From a virus, in the IMG/VR virus record IMGVR_UViG_3300015371_000141, positions 1 to 27,150 of that record: DNA of 27,150 nt; one strand, given 5' to 3'. The translations under genes were made by a program, and so were the position numbers. The notes under the pieces were generated by a model. It saw only the letters and a program-made list of their open reading frames with translations. It had not been told where the DNA came from and searched no databases. Of this stretch, positions 22,711 to 27,150 are shown piece after piece; position 1 is the stretch's first letter, and each line of letters opens with the position of its first letter.

Positions 22711-23300
22711 GACATGAAATCTCGCGTGGAAGGCGCTATGGGTGCGTTCAGCGGCACGCCACCAGGGGCCGGCGGTGTCAGCGGCTGCCGTGGCTGGTTC
22801 TGCCGTTCCTCGATCGCGCGCTGCATGATGTCAGCGTCTTCTGCGGGATAGGTGTTCTGCTGCACCAACCCTTTCGCCCACCGTCCCGTATCAGCCTGCC
22901 ATATCTGCTGCTGTTCTTGGAATTGTTTATGAAGGTTCATGAACTGATCTGAAAGGGCCATAAATCGAGGGTCTGAAGGATCAGTAAAGCTATTCATCTG
23001 ACGGCTGATTTCTTGCATCTGCCCCACCAACTCAGAGGTGCGCTGTCTCCAAGACTGCCGGGTGGCTGGCTTAGCTAACTCTTCGTTGGAGGAAATCTCT
23101 GGTGTGGTCTCTGTGCCGGTATCCGATCCCTGAAGGAATACCGGGCTATCCGTCATCCGGTCAGGGCCTGTGCGCCAGTCAGGAACGCCCATCTGTGCCA
23201 GGACATACCCCTTCATCGGGTCCGGTGTCGGCGCAGGCGGCTGTTCGGCACCGGATAACCGGCGCCGAACATACTCCTGCATCGCAAGATTATCACTCAC
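22707..23300 (-). CDS. unknown protein preceding TerL, possible packaging partner
   Basis: A 197-residue polar protein, probable GTG start at 23300 with AGAGG upstream (an ATG six codons later has no site). Residues about 1-80 are Pro/Thr-rich; about 85-165 form a Gln-rich helical/coiled region (for example TSELVGQMQEISRQMNSF and NLHKQFQEQQQIWQADTG); the tail is Pro-rich. Its GTG overlaps the upstream stop and its stop overlaps TerL. The slot before TerL is where the small terminase usually lies, and helical oligomerisation is compatible, but I see no helix-turn-helix. Small terminase is therefore a weak positional guess. Confidence 0.65.
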   Translation of the reverse strand: MSDNLAMQEYVRRRLSGAEQPPAPTPDPMKGYVLAQMGVPDWRTGPDRMTDSPVFLQGSDTGTETTPEISSNEELAKPATRQSWRQRTSELVGQMQEISRQMNSFTDPSDPRFMALSDQFMNLHKQFQEQQQIWQADTGRWAKGLVQQNTYPAEDADIMQRAIEERQNQPRQPLTPPAPGGVPLNAPIAPSTRDFMS

Positions 23301-23578
23301 GGACGGGACCTCTTCCCGTTCGGAGGATCGTCGTCCTTCGTTCGGGAGGTTTTCGCTGGTGGATCTTCCGACGGCGGGGGTGCTTCCTCGCCCACGACAA
23401 CACCGGGGGTGGTCCCCGGGGGCAAGGTGGTCCCGGTATCAGGGGTGGGCACCGGCGGGTTGGTCCCCACCGGATTTTGACCCGGCTCCCAGACCGGCAT
23501 GGGTGGCATGTCGGGCGGGTTAGGCGCCTGGACCCCATCTTTGCCGGGGGGTTCGTCCACGGGTGAAGCTCCAGACAT
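23297..23578 (-). CDS. Pro-rich acidic small protein
   Basis: A 93-residue protein starting MSGASPVDEPPGKDG, almost entirely disordered (Pro, Thr, Gly, Asp), with a basic end (PNGKRSRP). The ATG has a perfect AAAGGAGA ribosome site, so it is likely made in quantity. It overlaps the next gene by 4 bases. No fold or motif is recognised; similar proline-rich linkers recur in several proteins of this operon. Confidence 0.65.
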   Translation of the reverse strand: MSGASPVDEPPGKDGVQAPNPPDMPPMPVWEPGQNPVGTNPPVPTPDTGTTLPPGTTPGVVVGEEAPPPSEDPPAKTSRTKDDDPPNGKRSRP

Positions 23579-23598
23579 GCGGGTTCTCCTTTCAGGTT

Positions 23599-23943
23599 TC
23601 AGGTGACGGTGAAGGTGCTCGACGTTTCCATGTTGATCGAGGGCTGCGTGCCACAGGACATCGCCAGTTTGTAGGCACCGGCGGCCACACCGGTGAACGT
23701 CACGGTCCAGGCTCCGGCCGCGTTCACCGGGGTGATCTGCTGGGCCTTCACGACGCCGGCCTGGGTCAGCGACGCCTTCAGCGACGTGGTCCCGCGCTGG
23801 ACCATCGTGCCATTGGCCAGGACCCTGCCGGCGACCGCCACGTTCACCGGGAGGGTGACCCCAATGACGCAGTTCTCGGCGAGATAATCCCGCCACGCCT
23901 GCTTCAGGTAGCGGAACACAGAAAACGGATGCTTCGCAGCCAT
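23599..23943 (-). CDS. small protein with Ig-like beta domain, possible decoration protein
   Basis: A 114-residue protein starting MAAKHPFSVFRYLKQAWRDYL. After this helical N-terminus come alternating short strands (VTLPVNVAVAGRVLANGTMVQ, then AGAWTVTFTGVAAGAYKLAMS, ending STFTVT), a beta-sandwich pattern such as an Ig-like domain. The ATG at 23943 has AAGGA at a rather long spacing; the frame continues upstream without a better site. Ig-like domains are common on phage capsids and tails, so a decoration or tail-associated role is plausible. Fold judged by pattern only. Confidence 0.6.
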   Translation of the reverse strand: MAAKHPFSVFRYLKQAWRDYLAENCVIGVTLPVNVAVAGRVLANGTMVQRGTTSLKASLTQAGVVKAQQITPVNAAGAWTVTFTGVAAGAYKLAMSCGTQPSINMETSSTFTVT

Positions 23944-23971
23944 AGTAGAGTGATCCTTCTGTTCAGACGCG

Positions 23972-24163
23972 TCAGGCGCTGGACGGGAACTGCGCGACGT
24001 TGCCGGGGGCAAGCTCCGCGTCGGCCTGCTGGCACTGCTGCTGTATGGACAGCCAGATATCGTTCACCACCCGGCGCGGCGCCTCATTCAGCAGCGTCAG
24101 GGCCGTGTTCCACTGCTGTGCGGTCAGCACGACAGTGATCTGCGTGTTCGGTTCAAGCATCAT
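23972..24163 (-). CDS. small phage protein of unknown function
   Basis: A 63-residue protein starting MMLEPNTQITVVLTAQQWNT; the first ATG immediately follows the tail-fibre stop, and GGAG lies just upstream. It is mainly helical (WNTALTLLNEAPRRVVNDIW, then a Gln-rich helix) and ends in a polar tail. The layout recalls small phage proteins located after tail fibre genes; a fibre assembly helper is one possibility, unproven. Confidence 0.65.
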   Translation of the reverse strand: MMLEPNTQITVVLTAQQWNTALTLLNEAPRRVVNDIWLSIQQQCQQADAELAPGNVAQFPSSA

Positions 24164-25831
24164 TCAAGCTCCAGCGTTGCGGGCCTGTTGCGCGTCAGCG
24201 AGTTGCTGCACCGCCCGCCACAGGGTGGCGCAGAGGTGCAAGGGGTTGAGCATGAGTGTGGCGGCTTCATCCGGCAGCTCCGCGACCGCCGAAGGGAGGC
24301 CCTTGCGGACCTCGTCCGCCAGCAGCGTGGCTTCCAGGTGCATCGGCTCGGCATCCGGCATCATACGCATGTCAGCCGTATAGACAGGCGTGTTGCGCAC
24401 CACAGCGAGGGCATCGAGGGTGCAGGCCAGGATGTTGGTCTTCCGCCGCCGGTCGGAGATCGTCGTGGTCCAGCCTGCGATCTGCGAGAGATTATTGAAC
24501 CACGCCACGCCGTAGCCGGTGGAGCTGTTCAGCGTGAACCTATCCACCCGGGCGTTGCCGCCATCAGACCATGACGCGATGAGGTTGCGGCTGGTGTCGC
24601 CGCTCAGGTTGGTCATGAAGCGGTAGCCGTCCCACCAGATGCCGATCGGCGGCTGACCCTGGAAGCTGATGCCCGTGTTGGTCTGCAAGGTGTTGTTCGA
24701 CGTGAGCGTGCCGTTGACGTTCAGGTTGCCGCTGACGCCAAGGTTACTATTGACCTGCAAGCTCCCGGTGACCGTGCCACCGGCCAGCGGCAGGTAGGTC
24801 CCACTGGCGTAGCTGACCACCCAGCTGGTCAGTGCCGCGTCGCCCTGGTAGCCGCCATCCACGTAGATATTGAGATTGCCGTTCCAGCCGAAGCTGAACC
24901 AGTGCCCGCCAAAGTTCTGGTAGTTGATCCCCAGCCCGCCAGCGAGGACGAAATTGTTCCTGACAGTGAGCTGCCCGCCACCGGACAGGTACATGTTGGA
25001 CACACCGGGGGCGTTCCAGCTGCGGTCGCCGTTGGTACCGTTCCATACGTCATACCAACCGGAACGATAGGACTGGTATTTGCTGCCGTTGCCGTCAACG
25101 GTGAACTGCCATTCCCATGAGTTGAAGCTGTTGGCGTAGAAAGCCGTGGTCGCGTACAGGTAGCGCCCGGAAAGCAGGTCCGCGTTGGCGTTGGTCGCGA
25201 GCGTGCCAGTCATTGTGTCACCCGACCGGAAGACACGCGTGTCGGTGTATTGCTTGGTCGCCGCGTACAAGGGACCGGGTGGGTCACCCACCAATTGCAG
25301 GTAACCAGTCAGCGTGCCCCCGCTAAGCGGCAGATAATTGGCACCCACATAAGCCCAGGTCGCGAAGGTCGCGTCCACATAGCTCCTGGTCGCGAAGGTC
25401 GCGTCCACGTAGCTCCGGGTCGCGAAGGTGGTGTCCGCGTAATCCTTGGTCACCGCCTGTAAGGGTGCCGTAGGCGGGCCAGACAGCATCAGCGGCCCGG
25501 TCATGATGCCGCCGCTCAAACGCAGATAGCGCGTATCGAGCGTGGAGAGGGAGGTGTACTGCTCCCAATCGGCGGCGGCGAACACCTTGGGCGCCAGCGG
25601 GGCCTTGGCCTTCCAGATATCACCGCCCTGGGTGACGAAATCTCCGGTGGCATATGACGCGGTCGCCGCGTGCCGGCGTATCGCCAGCAGGTCCTGTGCG
25701 GTCTTCGTGGGATCGATCATCATCAGGCGCTGGTCGGCGTAGTTGATGAACAGCTCGCCCACCTCACGTGTGGTCGCCGGGGGGTAGTAGTTGGTGACCG
25801 AAGATCGGTTGAGCTGGATGCGGCCGGTCAT
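24164..25831 (-). CDS. tail fibre/spike with C-terminal S74 self-cleaving chaperone
   Basis: A 555-residue protein. N-terminus MTGRIQLNRSSVTNYYPP is of the podophage fibre attachment type. Residues about 100-155 are repeated units such as TFATRSYVDA with PLSGGTLTG and GDTMTGTL motifs of trimeric fibres. A Gly/Asn/Tyr-rich beta body follows. The C-terminus carries the S74 intramolecular chaperone: SDRRRK with Ser459-Asp460 as the expected self-cleavage site, then helices (LLADEVRKGLPSAV, LHLCATLWRAVQQLADAQQ). The domain folds the trimer and is then cut off. The fibre binds the host receptor. I chose ATG at 25831, one base after the PEP-CTERM stop; a GTG at 25858 would give an extra nine residues starting MCFSAGG, resembling two other starts in this operon, so it is a real alternative. 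No strong ribosome site: probably coupled. Confidence 0.85.
   Translation of the reverse strand: MTGRIQLNRSSVTNYYPPATTREVGELFINYADQRLMMIDPTKTAQDLLAIRRHAATASYATGDFVTQGGDIWKAKAPLAPKVFAAADWEQYTSLSTLDTRYLRLSGGIMTGPLMLSGPPTAPLQAVTKDYADTTFATRSYVDATFATRSYVDATFATWAYVGANYLPLSGGTLTGYLQLVGDPPGPLYAATKQYTDTRVFRSGDTMTGTLATNANADLLSGRYLYATTAFYANSFNSWEWQFTVDGNGSKYQSYRSGWYDVWNGTNGDRSWNAPGVSNMYLSGGGQLTVRNNFVLAGGLGINYQNFGGHWFSFGWNGNLNIYVDGGYQGDAALTSWVVSYASGTYLPLAGGTVTGSLQVNSNLGVSGNLNVNGTLTSNNTLQTNTGISFQGQPPIGIWWDGYRFMTNLSGDTSRNLIASWSDGGNARVDRFTLNSSTGYGVAWFNNLSQIAGWTTTISDRRRKTNILACTLDALAVVRNTPVYTADMRMMPDAEPMHLEATLLADEVRKGLPSAVAELPDEAATLMLNPLHLCATLWRAVQQLADAQQARNAGA
25359..25448. repeat. 30-bp tandem repeat, three units, inside tail fibre
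   Basis: Units 25359-25388, 25389-25418 and 25419-25448. The first two differ at two positions; the third is more diverged. Each encodes ten residues of the YVDATFATRS type. The units keep the frame, so copy-number change would lengthen or shorten the fibre stalk without breaking it. Confidence 0.8.
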
Positions 25832-25832
25832 G

Positions 25833-26459
25833 TCATCGCCGCCGGCGCTGAAGCACACCCAGACCGAGAAGGCTCACACCGAGAAGCCCGAGAGTGCCCG
25901 GCTCCGGCACCGCGTTGGCGCCAAACGTGCCGGCTACACTGGAGGTGAAGCTACCGACCGTTTCATTATCGATGGTGAACGCGGGTGTGAGATTGGCGAA
26001 GCTGAAAGCGATCGAGCGTGGCAGCCCCAGCACCGTGATCACGTCGGATGTGAAATCGATCGTATCAGGCGGTGCGCCACTGGCGAGCACGCCACTGGTG
26101 CCTGAACCCAGCAATATGTCGGAAAACGTCCCGGACAGCAGATTGGTAGTGCCGTCCAGGATCGAAAAGCTTCCGGCATAGTGCTGAAACCCGCCGCCAC
26201 CCAAAGGCTGGGCTGTGTCGATCGAGGTGATGTTCAGATCGAAGAGAGCCGTTGTCGCCGGCAGGCCGATGATCTGCGTCACATCGACTGGCACGTCGGT
26301 CGCCGTGATCGTGGTGCTGGTGCCGCCGGCATTGGCCACCGCCGTGACGGTGTTCCCTGGGTCGGTCTGGCCGAATGTCAGGATCACGTCGGCCAGTGCC
26401 GGGACCGGTGTCGCCGCTGCCAGCACAGCTGCCGCCGCGATCGCAATACGGATGTGCAT
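25833..26459 (-). CDS. secreted PEP-CTERM protein
   Basis: A 208-residue protein. Residues 1-23 are a signal peptide (MHIR, an Ala-rich core, cleavage after PALA). The middle is low in charge and rich in Thr, Gly, Ser and strands (VILTFGQTDPGNTVTA, then DVPVDVTQIIGL, FQHYAGSFSILDGTTNLLSG). The C-terminus is a full PEP-CTERM signal: VPEPG (184-188), a hydrophobic helix (GLLGVSLLGLGVL) and RRRR at the end. Such proteins are exported by Sec and handled by exosortase in the envelope. The ATG at 26459 has a strong AGGAGT; a longer reading frame upstream is Arg/Pro-rich noise. The stop lies one base before the tail-fibre start, so it belongs to the phage operon. Host-derived cargo, surface modifier during infection, or virion protein are all possible. 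Confidence 0.85.
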   Translation of the reverse strand: MHIRIAIAAAAVLAAATPVPALADVILTFGQTDPGNTVTAVANAGGTSTTITATDVPVDVTQIIGLPATTALFDLNITSIDTAQPLGGGGFQHYAGSFSILDGTTNLLSGTFSDILLGSGTSGVLASGAPPDTIDFTSDVITVLGLPRSIAFSFANLTPAFTIDNETVGSFTSSVAGTFGANAVPEPGTLGLLGVSLLGLGVLQRRRR

Positions 26460-26476
26460 GTCTTTACTCCTGTATA

Positions 26477-26488
26477 GGTCGATCGACC
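26477..26488. promoter_or_regulatory. 12-bp palindrome in the PEP-CTERM leader
   Basis: GGTCGATCGACC is a perfect palindrome, centred about 23 bases before the PEP-CTERM ATG. It could be an operator, but a promoter match around it is poor. A separate hairpin lies just upstream. Confidence 0.4.
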
Positions 26489-26492
26489 ACGA

Positions 26493-26518
26493 CATGCGCG
26501 ACAGTGCTGCCGCGCATG
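26493..26518. repeat. hairpin between Pro-rich gene and PEP-CTERM gene
   Basis: CATGCGCG (26493-26500) pairs with CGCGCATG (26511-26518): an 8-bp perfect stem with a 10-base loop that itself contains CAGTGCTG. It lies 12 bases after the stop of the upstream gene. There is no T-run, so it is not a standard terminator; it may pause or protect the message. Confidence 0.45.
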
Positions 26519-26529
26519 CCGTGTGGCGT

Positions 26530-27009
26530 TTACTTCGGTTGCGGATAAGGCGGCAGACCCTGATCGGGTCGCAGTGATGGGTCCACGCTGACGTATTTCC
26601 AGCCGTGCCCCGGCGTATAGACAAGCATCCAGTAGGTCTGGCTGGCGATTGGATGCGTCGGGGCGCCGCCCTGTCCGCCCGGCAGCGTGTTATCCACGCC
26701 CGGCGGCGGGGTCGGCAGCGTGTTATCGACACCCGGCGGCAGCGTGTTGTCAGGCCGCATGGGCGGTGTCGGCAGGGTGTTGTCGGGGCGCCCGGGGCTG
26801 GGCCAGATCGTCCCCGGCGGTGTGCCCGGCGGGGCGATGACGATCGGATGGCTTGGCACCGGGGGCGGGAAGGTTCCCGGCGGTGGTGTCGGCAGACCCT
26901 GGTCGGGATAGGCGGGAGGCGTGGGTAACGTGTTATCGGGATAGCCGCCGCCGCCAAGACTGCCGGTCTCCACGTCGAGGACGCCGCCGGTTACATGAAC
27001 TCGTGTCAT
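26530..27009 (-). CDS. Pro-rich repeat protein of phage type
   Basis: A 159-residue protein. From residue 24 on it consists of short repeats such as PDNTLPTPP, PDQGLPTPP and VDNTLP, interrupted by PSHPIVIAPPGTPPGTIW (about 52-69). Near the C-terminus a compact piece, YWMLVYTPGHGWKYVSVDP, looks folded and could be a small binding domain; the end returns to PDQGLPPYPQ. I recall proteins with the same PDQGLP / HPI / GTPPGTIWP pattern in phages of GC-rich hosts, without known function. The ATG is preceded by a strong AGGAGA. Probably a virion or tail-associated protein. Confidence 0.75.
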   Translation of the reverse strand: MTRVHVTGGVLDVETGSLGGGGYPDNTLPTPPAYPDQGLPTPPPGTFPPPVPSHPIVIAPPGTPPGTIWPSPGRPDNTLPTPPMRPDNTLPPGVDNTLPTPPPGVDNTLPGGQGGAPTHPIASQTYWMLVYTPGHGWKYVSVDPSLRPDQGLPPYPQPK

Positions 27010-27018
27010 TGCTTTCTC

Positions 27019-27150
27019 CTATCCAATCATGGTTATGAAGGGGCCGTTACGCACGGTTGAGACGTTCGCGACGGACGCCCACTGCTCAAGCGCCACCTGC
27101 GTGACCACCGCTTGCAGGCCCGTGCTGGTGGTGCTGGCCCAATGCTCCAA
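27019..27150 (-). CDS. C-terminal end of a phage structural-type protein (partial)
   Basis: Open from the right edge to TAG (27021-27019), giving 43 residues. Two related pieces are visible: LEHWASTT near the edge and VTQVALEQWASVANVS later, ending GPFITMIG. The VTQxALEQW-type repeat is familiar from the C-terminal parts of phage structural proteins. The stop overlaps the ribosome site of the following gene. The rest of the protein lies beyond the window. Confidence 0.65.
   Translation of the reverse strand: MEHWASTTSTGLQAVVTQVALEQWASVANVSTVRNGPFITMIG

Noticed and set aside
19640-22851. Two long plus-strand frames (about 550 and 590 codons) opposite portal and TerL
   Set aside because: They lie antisense to genes with Walker motifs and portal patterns; long antisense frames are common in GC-rich coding DNA.
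25359-25448. Direct repeats as a CRISPR array
   Set aside because: The units are contiguous 30-bp coding repeats with no spacers, inside the tail fibre gene.
26464-26475. TATACA as a -10 element before the PEP-CTERM gene
   Set aside because: No acceptable -35 at 16-18 bases, and transcription would start inside or after the ribosome site.
26460-26957. Upstream extension of the PEP-CTERM reading frame to a 374-residue protein
   Set aside because: The extension is Arg/Pro/Ser noise overlapping the Pro-rich gene; the ATG at 26459 has a strong ribosome site and begins a good signal peptide.

Overview
The window reads as part of the late (virion assembly) region of a tailed phage or prophage with a short, podovirus-type tail. 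The DNA is GC-rich. Apart from the left 0.65 kb and one tRNA, every supported gene is on the minus strand, and most neighbouring genes touch or overlap by 1-4 bases (TGATG, ATGA, GTGA or TAATG junctions), so this is essentially one leftward operon. A GcrA-like DNA-binding protein, a cell-cycle regulator type typical of Alphaproteobacteria, together with the high GC, suggests an alphaproteobacterial host. This is inference; no host gene is certain here, and I saw no integrase, repressor, polymerase or replication gene.

Reading in the direction of transcription (right to left): the C-terminus of a structural-type protein enters at the right edge (27150-27019), followed by a proline-rich repeat protein, a secreted PEP-CTERM protein, a tail fibre with a C-terminal S74 self-cleaving chaperone, and four small or medium proteins. 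Then come the packaging ATPase (TerL) and portal, three small proteins (two with membrane segments), two tiny Lys/Pro-rich peptides, a phage protein of unknown function and the GcrA-like protein. A sigma70-like promoter precedes the scaffold and major capsid genes. A large inverted repeat follows the capsid gene. Next are an unknown protein, the head-tail adaptor and the tail nozzle/DNA-stabilisation protein. The series ends with an ejection module in T7 order: a gp13-like GNAT-fold protein, a Gln-rich coiled protein, a gp14-like protein (MCYAAVLPIA start), a gp15-position protein, a separate lytic transglycosylase, and a 2060-residue protein with a zincin motif and a PLxRFG-type segment in place of gp16. 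A small one-span membrane protein closes the operon.

The left 650 bases are non-coding as far as I can tell, and visibly lower in GC in the first 400. They hold three copies of the palindrome GTGCCG-N5-CGGCAC, an imperfect direct repeat, a terminator-like hairpin with an A-run on one side and a T-run on the other, a tRNA-Thr(GGT) on the plus strand, and a run of consecutive hairpins up to the end of the late operon.

The most unusual points are the exosortase-type (PEP-CTERM) secreted protein embedded one base from the tail fibre start, the GcrA-like single-domain protein within the head genes, the palindrome-rich control region, two tiny well-signalled peptide genes, and the split of the T7 gp16 architecture into a transglycosylase gene plus a giant metallopeptidase-like protein.
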